From: Bacteroidetes bacterium UBA1941
Lineage (GTDB): Bacteria; Bacteroidota; Bacteroidia; Chitinophagales; LD1
DNA: 64,000 nt
NCBI GenBank assembly: GCA_002336805.1
Contig: DDEZ01000012.1
Location: 259,594 to 323,593 of the forward strand
Direction: 5' to 3'
The notes beneath the pieces are model-generated. The model saw only the letters and a list, made by a program, of their open reading frames with translations. It searched no databases and was not told where the DNA came from. Numbering within the stretch: position 1 is the stretch's first letter; each line of letters starts with the position of its first letter. Positions 51,358-60,376 of this stretch are shown one piece after another. The position numbers were made by a program, and so were the translations under genes.

Positions 51358-53976
51358 ATGACATCCAGCGAGATACGCCAGGCCTTTTTAGACTTTTTTA
51401 AAAGCAAAGGACACAAGATTGTGCCTTCTGCGCCGATAGTGGTCAAAAATGACCCTACCCTGATGTTCATCAACTCGGGTATGGCGCCATTCAAGGACTT
51501 TTTCCTTGGCAATCAGACCCCACCCGCCAAGCGTATAGCTGACACTCAGAAATGCCTTCGTGTCTCTGGCAAGCATAATGACCTGGAGGAAGTGGGTGTA
51601 GATACCTACCACCACACTATGTTTGAGATGCTGGGAAACTGGAGCTTTGGCGACTACTTCAAAAAAGAAGCGATCCAGTGGAGCTGGGAGCTGCTCACAG
51701 AGGTGTACAAACTGGATAAAGACCGCCTGTACGTGACCGTCTTCGAAGGCGACCCGAAAGAAAATCTCGGCTTCGACCAGGACTCATACGACGAGTGGAA
51801 GAAATATGTAGCAGAAGACCGCATCCTGAAGGGCAATAAGAAAGATAACTTCTGGGAGATGGGCGATACAGGTCCATGCGGCCCATGCTCTGAGATACAC
51901 ATAGACCTCCGCGACGACAGCGAGCGCGCTAAACTGCCCGGAGACCAACTCGTGAACCAATCCGACCCACAGGTAATCGAGATATGGAATAACGTCTTCA
52001 TGGAGTTTCAGCGCAAGGCTGACGGCTCTCTGGAGAAGCTCCCTGCACAGCATGTAGACACTGGTATGGGCTTCGAGCGCCTCTGCGTAGCTATACAGAA
52101 AAAGAAATCTAACTACGATACTGACGTATTCCAGCCTACCATCCAGTATATAGCTGCCAAGGCTGGCAAGAAATATGGCGAGTCAGAGCGTACAGATATC
52201 GCTATGCGAGTGATAGCCGACCACATCCGTGCTATCTCCTTTACCGTGGCTGATGGGCAGCTGCTCTCCAGCACCGGTGCCGGCTATGTGATACGCCGTA
52301 TCCTCCGCCGCGCTGTGCGTTATGGTTATTCTTATCTCGGCTTTGAGCAGCCATTCCTGTTTGAGCTGGTGGGCCTCATCTCTGAGCAGTTTGCAGATGT
52401 ATTCCCTGAACTGAAAGCTCAGAAAGATTTCGTGACCAAGGTGGTCTATGAGGAGGAGGCATCCTTCCTACGCACGCTCAGCCATGGCATCAGGCAGTTT
52501 GAATCCCTGGAGAAAGAAGCCGCCAAAACGCAGCGTGTATCCGGCAAAGATGCTTTTGAACTTTATGACACCTTTGGATTCCCACTAGACCTCACTCAGC
52601 TCATGGCCTCTGAGCGCGGGTGGACTGTAGATCAAAGCGAGTTTGACAAGGAGCTGCAAATTCAAAAAGAACGCTCCCGCAAGGCCGCTACCTCTGAGAC
52701 CGGGGACTGGATCACAGTGGGAGATGAGACACCTACACAATTCATTGGCTACGATCACCACCAGAGTGATGCGCACCTAGTGAAATATCGCAAGGTAAAA
52801 GCGAAAGACGCCGAGGTTTATCAACTCGTACTTGACAAAACCCCTTTCTACGCTGAGAGCGGCGGCCAGGTAGGTGATACAGGCGTACTCGACTTCGGCG
52901 GTGAGAAAATAGACGTATTGGATACTAAGAAGGAGAACGACCTCATCGTACACTTCACTAAGAAACTCCCATCTAAACTGGAAGTAGAGGTAGCCGCAAA
53001 GATCAATGTGCCTAAGCGCAACGATACGATCAAGAATCACTCCGCTACGCACCTCCTGCAGGCTGCGCTGCGCCAGGTACTCGGCCATCACGTACAGCAG
53101 AAGGGCTCCCTCGTGAATCCGGACTACCTCCGCTTTGATTTTTCCCATTTCTCTAAGGTCACTACCGATGAGCTGGCTCAGGTGGAAAAGATCGTGAATG
53201 AAAAGATCATGGAGAATATCCACCTGGAGGAGCAGCGCAATGTGCCTTTCCAGACGGCGATAGATAGTGGTGTCACCGCACTCTTTGGCGAGAAGTATGG
53301 TGAGTTTGTGCGCGTCATCACCTTTGATCGCAACTACTCCAGCGAGCTCTGCGGTGGCTGCCACGTCCCGGCTACCGGCACCATCGGCCTCTTCAAGATC
53401 ATATCAGAGAGCTCCACAGCTGCTGGCGTACGCCGTATAGAGGCAGTGACAGGCCGCAAGGCTATGGAGTATGTCAATAAGCAGATAGCAGACCTCACAG
53501 CCATCTCTGAGATACTCAGCAATCCAAAGAATATCATCAAGTCTGTAGAAGAACTCAGCCGTGATAATGATGCCCTCAGTAAAGAAGTAGAAACCTTCGT
53601 CACCAAAGAGACTGCAGCTGTCAAAACTGAACTTCTGGCTAAAAAGCAGACCATCGGCGGTGTCACCTTTATCGGAGAGATCGTATCACTCAGCTCCGCA
53701 GATGCGGTCAAGAACCTCTGCTATATGCTCAAGGGCGAGAGCACAGACTTCGTATTCGCCATCGGTGCCAATATAGGCGGCAAAGCCAGCCTGCACATCA
53801 TGATAGCAGAAAACCTGGTCAAAGATAAAAGCTGGAATGCCGGTGCGTGGATCAAGGAGATCTCTCCGCTGATCAAGGGCGGCGGCGGTGGCCAGCCATT
53901 CTACGCCAGCGCAGGCGGTACCAATGCAGACGGCCTGCAGGCTGCGATAGACGCAGTCCGCGCCAAACTTTCCTGA
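51358..53976 (+). CDS. alaS: alanyl-tRNA synthetase
   Basis: This 872-residue class II synthetase has the catalytic domain MTSSEIRQAFLDFFKSKGHKIVPSAPIV, GMAPFKDFFLG, FWEMGDTGPCGPCSEIHID and DTGMGFERL, a tRNA-recognition helical domain, the editing domain with HSATHLLQAALRQVLG and SSELCGGCHVPATG (zinc ligands), and a C-terminal glycine-rich region (IKGGGGGQPFYASAGGTN). All are typical; the length is normal. It charges tRNA-Ala and edits misacylated Ser/Gly. It ends with a strong terminator. Confidence 0.98.
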   Translation: MTSSEIRQAFLDFFKSKGHKIVPSAPIVVKNDPTLMFINSGMAPFKDFFLGNQTPPAKRIADTQKCLRVSGKHNDLEEVGVDTYHHTMFEMLGNWSFGDYFKKEAIQWSWELLTEVYKLDKDRLYVTVFEGDPKENLGFDQDSYDEWKKYVAEDRILKGNKKDNFWEMGDTGPCGPCSEIHIDLRDDSERAKLPGDQLVNQSDPQVIEIWNNVFMEFQRKADGSLEKLPAQHVDTGMGFERLCVAIQKKKSNYDTDVFQPTIQYIAAKAGKKYGESERTDIAMRVIADHIRAISFTVADGQLLSSTGAGYVIRRILRRAVRYGYSYLGFEQPFLFELVGLISEQFADVFPELKAQKDFVTKVVYEEEASFLRTLSHGIRQFESLEKEAAKTQRVSGKDAFELYDTFGFPLDLTQLMASERGWTVDQSEFDKELQIQKERSRKAATSETGDWITVGDETPTQFIGYDHHQSDAHLVKYRKVKAKDAEVYQLVLDKTPFYAESGGQVGDTGVLDFGGEKIDVLDTKKENDLIVHFTKKLPSKLEVEVAAKINVPKRNDTIKNHSATHLLQAALRQVLGHHVQQKGSLVNPDYLRFDFSHFSKVTTDELAQVEKIVNEKIMENIHLEEQRNVPFQTAIDSGVTALFGEKYGEFVRVITFDRNYSSELCGGCHVPATGTIGLFKIISESSTAAGVRRIEAVTGRKAMEYVNKQIADLTAISEILSNPKNIIKSVEELSRDNDALSKEVETFVTKETAAVKTELLAKKQTIGGVTFIGEIVSLSSADAVKNLCYMLKGESTDFVFAIGANIGGKASLHIMIAENLVKDKSWNAGAWIKEISPLIKGGGGGQPFYASAGGTNADGLQAAIDAVRAKLS

Positions 53977-53982
53977 CACATT

Positions 53983-54018
53983 ACAGCGCCTATCCTGATG
54001 AGGATAGGCGCTGTTCTT
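53983..54018 (+). terminator. intrinsic terminator of alaS
   Basis: A 13-bp perfect stem, ACAGCGCCTATCC (53983-53995) with GGATAGGCGCTGT (54002-54014), six-base loop, followed by TCTTTT. Confidence 0.92.
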
Positions 54019-54035
54019 TTACGACGTAGCTATAA

Positions 54036-54070
54036 AAAATTAAACCCCGCACGAAGCGGGGTTTAAAATA
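54036..54070 (-). terminator. intrinsic terminator of the small lipoprotein gene
   Basis: TTAAACCCCGC and GCGGGGTTTAA (54040-54066) form an 11-bp stem with a five-base loop; on the minus strand it is followed by TTTTTTA. It lies 27 bases after the stop of the small lipoprotein gene. Confidence 0.88.
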
Positions 54071-54092
54071 TTGGAGTTTGAAACAGTGCAAA

Positions 54093-54290
54093 TTACTGCA
54101 GGCCGCAGGTTTTTGTACCGCTACCTTGATTTACGCACTTCAGAGCAGCATCAGTTGTGCTGGTAGCCTTTACTGTTGGCTGGCTTACAGTACCATTGCC
54201 ATCTACGCAATAGCAAGTGTAAGTTTTACCACAAGAAGAAGCACCGAAACCGAGGGCAGCTACTGCCATTACTACTAAAAACTTTTTCAT
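54093..54290 (-). CDS. small lipoprotein, unknown function
   Basis: The 65-residue protein has a lipoprotein signal (MKKFLVVMAVAALGFGASSC, C20) and a mature chain of 46 residues with four more cysteines (C26, C28, C52, C62), which could form two disulfides. The mature part, YTCYCVDGNGTVSQPTVKATS, is short and has no known motif. It has its own terminator. I do not know its function. A strong signal and a well-placed terminator support a real gene. Confidence 0.7.
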   Translation of the reverse strand: MKKFLVVMAVAALGFGASSCGKTYTCYCVDGNGTVSQPTVKATSTTDAALKCVNQGSGTKTCGLQ

Positions 54291-54689
54291 AAGACTTTGT
54301 TTTTGGGTTATTTGTTAATTAATAGCGCAAGTATGCATATTTATTTTTGAATTAAGAAAAATATTATCCCAAGTTTTTTCAACTATTTAAAAATCAATAG
54401 TCTACACAAGCATACAAAATAAATAATTCAGTTATATCCGATTCATTCAGAAGATGTTGTGCCTGACGAGGGCTTCATTAGAGTGGAATTGAAAATTTGT
54501 AAATATGATACATCCTATCTCCTATCACAGCATTCTACAGGCAAAAATTTCCTCGTCAGTGTTATAAAATACTCGCTGAGATATCCGGCTGCACGGATTG
54601 ATCCGTATGACCGGGCACTTTATCACATTCTATCTCGCTGTAGTTCTGTTCATTTAGGGTATAGAGGGACACTTCTTCGGTGAAACTAC
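54291..54689. other. A+T-rich intergenic region between divergent lipoprotein genes
   Basis: About 400 bases are very A+T-rich, with poly-T/poly-A tracts next to the small lipoprotein start. No credible gene, RNA or repeat is seen, apart from the arm AGGGACAC at 54665 that pairs with GTGTCCCT at 54720. Confidence 0.5.
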
Positions 54690-54720
54690 TTGTGCTCGGC
54701 ACGATTTGGGTTTATCTTCG
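54690..54720 (+). promoter_or_regulatory. promoter of the 54756 lipoprotein gene
   Basis: TTG (54690-54692), 20 bases, then TATCTTCG (54713-54720), one base off the TAnnTTTG pattern. An 8-base inverted repeat, AGGGACAC (54665-54672) and GTGTCCCT (54720-54727), brackets it and may be an operator. Confidence 0.5.
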
Positions 54721-54755
54721 TGTCCCTATTTATTACAAACCAAACTCTAATTATT

Positions 54756-55718
54756 ATGAAGAAAAGTTTCCTCCTCGCTGCGTGCACGGCATTGATGCTC
54801 TCAGCTATGGTATCTTGTAAAAAGGATGCCCCCGCACCTACCAATGACCCTAAGAACATCTCTAAGTGCTACACTCGTCCTCCATCCTGCAATCCTACTC
54901 CACCTCCTACAGCAGACTGCGGTGCACCTACCGTAGTAGACCTCAAGACCGGCCAGGGTACCACCGTAGGATCAGTGACAGTGTCAAACGACCAGAACTA
55001 CCTGAAAGTAAAGTACACTACTACCGGCAGCTACAAGCTGGATGACCTGCACCTCTATGTAGGCAATGCCAACCAGGTGCCTACCCGCTATGGCAGTGTG
55101 AATCTGAGCCAGTTCCCTTACTCAAAGGATATCACCAATAGCACCACTACTACTTATACTTTCACTATCCCTATGAGTGCACTGGGTAGCTGCTTCAGCG
55201 TATTTGCAGAGGCATCCGTACGCAGCTCTGGTAGTGGCTGGGGCTGCTACGGTGGTAGCGGCAGTACAGATGCCTGGGGCCGCGGCACCCGCTACACCAG
55301 CAATAGCTGTGGCAGCAACTCTTCTGCTTACTACTTCAGCTACTGCAAGGCTACATGCACACGTGACACCTGCCTGACACCTGCCGCTGTACTCTTCAAT
55401 GGTGAGTCCGGCTGGCCATATGGCGCTACGTCTGTGACTGTAGGTGGCTACACTTATACTTCATCTCAGGTAGCTACACAGTACTACTCTGCTGATAATG
55501 ACGCCAAGGCAGCCCTGCTCCTCATAGCTACGCTGAAGATCTACGGCTCAAACATCACCGTACCGACCAATATCGCTACAGATGCTGCTACAGTAGAAAA
55601 CTGGCTCGCTACACTCGGCCAGCTCACCTCTACATCCAGCTTCACAGCTCCTGCCAATGTACAAACAGCTATAGCTAATGTACAGGCATGGGAAGCCAGC
55701 AAGGTCTGCGCTCCATGA
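54756..55718 (+). CDS. secreted lipoprotein with Cys/Ser-rich beta domain, unknown function
   Basis: I start at the ATG at 54756, which gives a lipoprotein signal (MKKSFLLAACTALMLSAMVSC, C21). The 320-residue protein has a Pro-rich linker (CNPTPPPTADCGAP), then a beta domain with NDQNYLKVKYTTTGSYKLDDLHLYVGNANQVPTR and TFTIPMSALGSCFSVFAEASV, as seen in various Bacteroidota surface proteins. After a Cys/Ser/Gly-rich stretch (WGRGTRYTSNSCGSNSS) the last 100 residues are Ala/Thr-rich. Function is unknown. It probably sits on the outer membrane. It ends before a shared terminator. Confidence 0.8.
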   Translation: MKKSFLLAACTALMLSAMVSCKKDAPAPTNDPKNISKCYTRPPSCNPTPPPTADCGAPTVVDLKTGQGTTVGSVTVSNDQNYLKVKYTTTGSYKLDDLHLYVGNANQVPTRYGSVNLSQFPYSKDITNSTTTTYTFTIPMSALGSCFSVFAEASVRSSGSGWGCYGGSGSTDAWGRGTRYTSNSCGSNSSAYYFSYCKATCTRDTCLTPAAVLFNGESGWPYGATSVTVGGYTYTSSQVATQYYSADNDAKAALLLIATLKIYGSNITVPTNIATDAATVENWLATLGQLTSTSSFTAPANVQTAIANVQAWEASKVCAP

Positions 55719-55742
55719 TTGTCACTAAATAATCTTGTTACT

Positions 55743-55776
55743 AAAAAATGCGATCCTTCACCGGGTCGCATTTTTT
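55743..55776. terminator. bidirectional terminator between the lipoprotein and YcaQ-like genes
   Basis: TGCGATCC (55749-55756) and GGGTCGCA (55763-55770) form an 8-bp stem with poly-A before and poly-T after, so it works on both strands for the convergent genes. Confidence 0.88.
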
Positions 55777-55789
55777 GTTTGTACCTGTT

Positions 55790-56977
55790 TTATTTTACCA
55801 GTTGCTTTAGCAGGGAGAGGGATGCCCTGTCCAGCCGGGCCTTTTCTATCTTGATATGTGTGCACCGGTTGAATACGGCAAACTGCTGCAGTGCCTTTGC
55901 CAACGCCTTGACAAAGGCCTCGGATACTTTGAATCCGTCCTCTATCCACAGCTGGCGTACCAGTAGTGTCTGCGTGGCGGCATCTGCCTTGGCATCCAGC
56001 CGCGCAGCAAAGGTATCGCCATACAGTACCGGCAGCACAAAGTAGCCATACACCCGCTTCGGCTCCGGCACATAGCACTCTATCGTGTAGTCAAAGTCAA
56101 AAAGATTGATCAGCCTGCGCCGCTGTATGATCGCATTGTCAAACGGGGAGAGGATGTGTATCTTCTTTTGCGTCCGGATCGTTTGCAGCTCATCCAGCTT
56201 GGCTGTGGTGGTATAGCAGGTGTCTCTCAGTCCATCCACTCTCAGCTCCTCCAGCTCTCCGTCTCTCAGCATGGCTGCCAGTGCCTTCTTCACCGGGTCG
56301 TGCTGCGTGCGCCGCAGGTAGCTGATCTCCCCTGCCGCCGCGAATCCACTCGCATCTATAGCGCTCAGCACCAGGTGGCGTGCCATCTCCCGCTCTGTGG
56401 GCATGGTCGTATCTATCCCCGCCGGCAGTACGCGCTCTGTGAGGTCATATACTTTCTGAAAGTTTCTGCGCCCTGCCACCATCAGCCTGCCTGCCATAAA
56501 AAGCTGTTCCAGCGCCTGCTTGGTGGTCTTCCACTCATACCAGCCTTTGGCAGCACGTTTTTCCTCAAAGTCTTTCGATTGTAGCGGGCCTTCGGCTTTG
56601 ATGCGGTCGTATACCATTTCCAGTGGCTTCTTGCCATGAAACCAGTGTTGCTTGCCTTCGGCAAAGAGCTTCTTGCGCGGCAGGGAGTAGCGGTAGTCAC
56701 GCATAGGCAGGTAGGCGGCCGCGTGGCTCCAGTACTCAAAGATCGCTTTGTCACTCTCCATCAGTTCATCCAGGTAGCTTTTCTTATAGTCCTTGACCCG
56801 CGTGAAAAGTGTATGATGATGCGCGCGCTCCACTACAGCAATGGTATCGATCTGTATATACCCTATATGCTCTATCACATTTAGTGCGCCGGCCTTGCCT
56901 CGTCCATAGTCACGGCCATACAGCCCCTGCGAGTGCAGGTAGAGCCGCCGGGCCTCAGATGGAGTGATCGTATTCAC
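55790..56977 (-). CDS. YcaQ/AlkX-like winged-helix DNA glycosylase family protein
   Basis: The 395-residue protein has the HTH_42/YcaQ layout: SEARRLYLHSQGLYG, then GYIQIDTIAVVERAHHHTLFTRV, with the QxD motif (Q42, D44) used by AlkX-type glycosylases, and EYWSHAAAYLPMRDYRYSLPRKK. The end has LSPFDNAIIQRRRLINLFDFDYTIECYVPEPKRVYGYFVLPVLYGD, also typical. E. coli YcaQ unhooks DNA interstrand crosslinks and removes N7-alkylguanine; the same role is inferred here. It lies alone between two terminators. Confidence 0.88.
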   Translation of the reverse strand: MNTITPSEARRLYLHSQGLYGRDYGRGKAGALNVIEHIGYIQIDTIAVVERAHHHTLFTRVKDYKKSYLDELMESDKAIFEYWSHAAAYLPMRDYRYSLPRKKLFAEGKQHWFHGKKPLEMVYDRIKAEGPLQSKDFEEKRAAKGWYEWKTTKQALEQLFMAGRLMVAGRRNFQKVYDLTERVLPAGIDTTMPTEREMARHLVLSAIDASGFAAAGEISYLRRTQHDPVKKALAAMLRDGELEELRVDGLRDTCYTTTAKLDELQTIRTQKKIHILSPFDNAIIQRRRLINLFDFDYTIECYVPEPKRVYGYFVLPVLYGDTFAARLDAKADAATQTLLVRQLWIEDGFKVSEAFVKALAKALQQFAVFNRCTHIKIEKARLDRASLSLLKQLVK

Positions 56978-57004
56978 ACGCTGAATGTAGGAAAGCTCCC
57001 CAAA

Positions 57005-57030
57005 AGAAAAAACCCCGCGTGGGCGGGGTT
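57005..57030 (-). terminator. terminator of the atpBEFH cluster
   Basis: AACCCCGC (57011-57018) and GCGGGGTT (57023-57030) make an 8-bp stem; on the minus strand TTTTTTCTTTT follows. It lies 34 bases after the atpH stop, so transcription does not continue to an atpA here. Confidence 0.88.
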
Positions 57031-57063
57031 GTGGAAAGAAGGTAAAGGTAATCGGGTCAGATC

Positions 57064-57624
57064 TTAGTGGATCTTCTTGATGTAGGAGTCGTCGCTCACC
57101 AGGTTGCGCAGCTTCTGTAGCGAAGAGCGGACGCTGGTGTCGATCTGCTTGTCACCATAGAGCAGTACGAATCCTCCGAGGAGGCTCTCGTCTATGGTTT
57201 CGGTCAGCTGTACATCGCCGAGATTTTCTCTCTTCCTGAGATCGGCGATCAGCGAGTCGATAGTTGCTTGATCTAATTTCACAGCAGAGGTCAATTTTAT
57301 AGGGGTTATATTTTTCAGTGTATTATACTGCGTGTTGAAAGCTTGCGCTATCTCATACAGGAATGCCTCACGGCCCTTATTCACCAGCAGGGTCATAAAC
57401 TTGCTGGTAATATCGCTGATAGAGCCAGCGAAAACCTTATTGAGCACTCCTATCTTTTTATCAGCAGCTACGATAGGGCTTTTGAGAAATACCCTCAGCT
57501 CTGGGCTGGAGCGGATCACGCTCTCTATAGAGGCCATATCCTTGTGGGCTGCTTCTAGCTGGCCTTTCTCCTGAGCCAGGTCCAGGAGGGATTTAGCATA
57601 TCTGGTGGCGAGACGGTATGACAT
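57064..57624 (-). CDS. atpH: ATP synthase F1 subunit delta
   Basis: The 186-residue protein has the OSCP/delta pattern: MSYRLATRYAKSLLDLAQEKGQLEAAHKDMASIESVI, LRVFLKSPIV, KFMTLLVNKGREAFLYEIAQAF, and the C-terminal IDESLLGGFVLLYGDKQIDTSVRSSLQKLRNLV. Delta joins the F1 head to the peripheral stalk. It is the last gene of the minus-strand group. The usual next gene, atpA, is missing here. Confidence 0.95.
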   Translation of the reverse strand: MSYRLATRYAKSLLDLAQEKGQLEAAHKDMASIESVIRSSPELRVFLKSPIVAADKKIGVLNKVFAGSISDITSKFMTLLVNKGREAFLYEIAQAFNTQYNTLKNITPIKLTSAVKLDQATIDSLIADLRKRENLGDVQLTETIDESLLGGFVLLYGDKQIDTSVRSSLQKLRNLVSDDSYIKKIH

Positions 57625-57670
57625 TCTTCTTTATTTAGTAGTGAGCAGAGGCTTGCGCCTTACTTCATTC

Positions 57671-58195
57671 TTAGTTAGCGTTAGTTTCCTTTACCAGTTT
57701 TTCTACCAGTTCCTTCTGTGCAGAGTCGTTTGCCAGGTCCTTGCGTACTACCTTCTCAGCTATCTGCAGGGCCATCTGGCCTACGGTGTTCTTGATCTCT
57801 ACGATCGCAGCTTTCTTCTGGGTCTCTATCTCACGCATAGCGTCAGACAGCTTCTTGCCGGCTTCAGCCTGTGCCTTGTCCAGTATCTCAGCCTTGATCC
57901 TTTCAGCAGCGTCGCGTGCTTCTGCTACGATCTTGTTGCGCTCTTCGCGTGCCTGGTTCAGCAGGTCTTCATTCTTGGCAGTGAGGCTTGCCATTTCTGC
58001 GCGGGCCCTCTCGGCTTGCGCCAGGGAGTCTGCTATAGAGTTCTCGCGCTCCTTCAGGGAGTTTGCGATAGGCTTGAATCCAAACTTGCCCAGTACCAGG
58101 ATCAGGATCACAAATATGATGAGTGCCCAGATAGCCATACCCGGCTCTGGGGTCACGAGGCTGAATGCGCTTGCTTCGAGGAGGACTGTATTCAT
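57671..58195 (-). CDS. atpF: ATP synthase F0 subunit b
   Basis: The 174-residue protein has one membrane segment (MAIWALIIFVILILVLGKFGF) near the start and a long charged coiled coil (LKERENSIADSLAQAERARAEMASLTAKNEDLLNQAREERNKIVAEARDAAERI...). This is the b subunit of the peripheral stalk. The length is normal. It is 46 bases upstream of atpH and about 106 bases downstream of atpE. The preceding Glu-rich start is normal for Bacteroidota. Confidence 0.95.
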   Translation of the reverse strand: MNTVLLEASAFSLVTPEPGMAIWALIIFVILILVLGKFGFKPIANSLKERENSIADSLAQAERARAEMASLTAKNEDLLNQAREERNKIVAEARDAAERIKAEILDKAQAEAGKKLSDAMREIETQKKAAIVEIKNTVGQMALQIAEKVVRKDLANDSAQKELVEKLVKETNAN

Positions 58196-58301
58196 TTTGA
58201 CGACGTTTATTTTGTTTGACTACTTTCTTTCTAAAACCATTTGATAGTGTAAAAACACTTCCGCAGGCAATCCCCTTGGAAGTGTTTTTATTTTCCTTGG
58301 A

Positions 58302-58553
<252 letters not shown>

Positions 58554-58602
58554 TTAAAAAATCTCTTTTGTATTGGTCTTAATACTTACTACTAAATACT
58601 AA

Positions 58603-59667
58603 TTAATCTACAGTATGGTGTCCCTCGCTATGATCCTCCAGCGCCAGTCCGATGAATGTAGCTGTGAGCATAGAGAAGATGAACGCCTGGATAAATGCCA
58701 CCAGCACCTCTATCACACTGATGAATAGTGCAAATGGCACTGCTATAGCTGCACCTACACCTGAGCCTATCATATTCTTGCCAGCCTCACCAAATACGAA
58801 GATCAGGCTAATGAGAGAGAGGGTGATGATGTGACCCGCAGTCATGTTTGCAAAGAGACGCACCATCAGGGCGATTGGCTTGGTAAAGAGGCCTATCACT
58901 TCGATGATGGCAAGGAATAACTTCATCGGCACTGCTACACCCGGCATCCAGAAGATGTGACCCCAGTAGTGCTTGGTACCGCTGATATTGATCGCAAAGA
59001 ATGCGACGATAGCCAGTACCATGGTGAATGCGATATTGCCTGTCACATTAGCTCCACCCGGGAAGAGTGGCAGCATGCCCAGCAGGTTCAGCACGAGGAT
59101 GAAGAAGAAAATGGTCATGATATACGGCAGGTACGCCTCATACTTAGGACCGATATTAGGCTTAGCCACATCGTCGCGTATGAATACGAAGAGCGGCTCG
59201 ATCACTGACTGCAGTCCCTTAGGAGCCTTGCCGTGGTTTGCCTTGTATGCGCCGGCCACTGATGTGAAGATCACGATCAGGATGATAGCTGCCAGCAGCA
59301 TCGTAAATACATTCTTGGTGATAGACATATCGAGGAAGAAAGCACCATCCTCTTTTATGATCTTGCCTTCTTCGCACTTGTAGCCATTCACCTCCTTGCC
59401 TTCGCCATACATGAAGGTGGTCACGCCACTCGCAGAGCTATACAGGATGCACGGCAGCGGTATCTGCACCATCTCCAGGATATCAAACTCGTGAGAGTCT
59501 GCTATGTGCTCCATGATGGCCGGCTTAGGATCATAGTTGCCGTCTTCCTTTTCAGCAGTTTTCTCGATCTTATCGAGTTTGGCCTCACCCTCCTGCGCCA
59601 TAGCGGCTGTAGCCGATACGAGCATCAGTGTGGCGATCATGAGGCGTATGTAGGATGTAAATTTCAC
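58603..59667 (-). CDS. atpB: ATP synthase F0 subunit a
   Basis: The frame runs upstream to 59781, but a good promoter (TATTTTTG at 59692-59699) lies inside that extension, so I place the start at the GTG at 59667 (or the ATG at 59640). This gives a cleavable signal, VKFTSYIRLMIATLMLVSATAAMAQ, as usual for Bacteroidota a subunits. A periplasmic part of about 90 residues follows, then membrane segments with KPNIGPKYEAYLPYIMTIFFFILVLNLLGMLPLFPG and the essential arginine in PIALMVRLFANMTAGHI. The C-terminus is FIQAFIFSMLTATFIGLAL. It forms the proton channel with the c ring. Confidence 0.95.
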   Translation of the reverse strand: MKFTSYIRLMIATLMLVSATAAMAQEGEAKLDKIEKTAEKEDGNYDPKPAIMEHIADSHEFDILEMVQIPLPCILYSSASGVTTFMYGEGKEVNGYKCEEGKIIKEDGAFFLDMSITKNVFTMLLAAIILIVIFTSVAGAYKANHGKAPKGLQSVIEPLFVFIRDDVAKPNIGPKYEAYLPYIMTIFFFILVLNLLGMLPLFPGGANVTGNIAFTMVLAIVAFFAINISGTKHYWGHIFWMPGVAVPMKLFLAIIEVIGLFTKPIALMVRLFANMTAGHIITLSLISLIFVFGEAGKNMIGSGVGAAIAVPFALFISVIEVLVAFIQAFIFSMLTATFIGLALEDHSEGHHTVD

Positions 59668-59691
59668 GTGAAAGCTTGTTTTAACGCGGTG

Positions 59692-59721
59692 CAAAAATAT
59701 TCCTTTTGACGGCATTTCAAA
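59692..59721 (-). promoter_or_regulatory. promoter of the atp cluster
   Basis: On the minus strand TTTG (59721-59718), 18 bases, TATTTTTG (59699-59692): a full match to TAnnTTTG. The expected start is about 20 bases before the proposed atpB GTG. Confidence 0.65.
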
Positions 59722-59804
59722 ACAAAAAATAGGCCCCGTACCACAGTGTGGGAAACTCATGGCTACCAGCTCCCTGCCCACCCCTCAGACCCGCACTACC
59801 ACAA

Positions 59805-59834
59805 ATAAAAAAGCCCCCTCAGAGAGGGAGCTTT
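59805..59834 (-). terminator. terminator of the phasin-like gene
   Basis: AAAGC-CCCTC and GAGGG-GCTTT arms (59810-59834) form a stem with one mismatch, followed on the minus strand by TTTTTTATTT. Confidence 0.82.
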
Positions 59835-59874
59835 CCTTACAATGAATAACAGAAAAATATATTATCCATCATCT

Positions 59875-59892
59875 GTCCCGATGGCTCGGGAC
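59875..59892. repeat. small palindrome downstream of the phasin-like gene
   Basis: GTCCCGA (59875-59881) and TCGGGAC (59886-59892) pair with a four-base loop. The sequence around it looks like a dispersed Bacteroidota spacer repeat. It may act as a first 3' hairpin for the phasin-like mRNA, before the terminator. Confidence 0.4.
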
Positions 59893-59911
59893 GGAGGCAG
59901 ACAACGAATGA

Positions 59912-60376
59912 TTATGCTTGGCTAGCTGGAGCGGCAGCCTTAGGAGCGGCTTTCTTAGCGGTAGCCTTCTTAGCAGCAGCCTTCTTCTTAGGAGCAGCTT
60001 TCTTGGCAGCCTTCTTAGGGGCAGCTGGCTTAGACGCAGACTTGGTAGCTGGCTTTGCACCACCTATGGTCACGCGCTTTTGCAGCTCGCCTTCCAGCTT
60101 CTGTATCTTCTTGGTCAGGGTCTGTACCTGGTTCATACCAGCCTTGCCATACTTATCTACTACTTTATTGAGCTTGGTCTCGAGTTCTTTCCTCTTTGAC
60201 TCTGCGTTTGTCACCACGTGGTCTACGATCTTCTTGCCTTCACGCTCGTTGATCTTGCCTTTCTTCACGAGGTCGTCTACATTCTTTTGTACCCTCTCAG
60301 ATGTCTTGGCTGCGTAGCCTACACCTGCATACAGGAGGCTCTTGAGTGTCTCCTGGAGTTTCTTGTTGTCTGCCAT
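59912..60376 (-). CDS. phasin-like protein with histone-H1-like AAKKA tail
   Basis: The 154-residue protein has an amphipathic helical half (residues 1-105: LQETLKSLLYAGVGYAAKTSERVQKNVDDLVKKGKINEREGKKIVDHVV, then coiled-coil KRKELETKLNKVVDKYG) and a Lys/Ala/Pro-rich tail (PKKAAKKAAPKKKAAAKKATAKKA). The same combination is known from PhaF-type phasins, in which the helical half binds polyhydroxyalkanoate granules and the tail binds DNA. PHA genes are not in this window, so a nucleoid-associated role without PHA is also possible. Its promoter is strong, so it is likely abundant. Confidence 0.8.
   Translation of the reverse strand: MADNKKLQETLKSLLYAGVGYAAKTSERVQKNVDDLVKKGKINEREGKKIVDHVVTNAESKRKELETKLNKVVDKYGKAGMNQVQTLTKKIQKLEGELQKRVTIGGAKPATKSASKPAAPKKAAKKAAPKKKAAAKKATAKKAAPKAAAPASQA

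Noticed and set aside
54459..54683. A 74-codon plus-strand frame in the lipoprotein intergenic region
   Set aside because: It has no ribosome site, family motif or composition of a gene, and it ends before the promoter of the next gene.
59668..59781. Upstream extension of atpB
   Set aside because: It contains the promoter -7 element and hides the signal peptide that starts at 59667.
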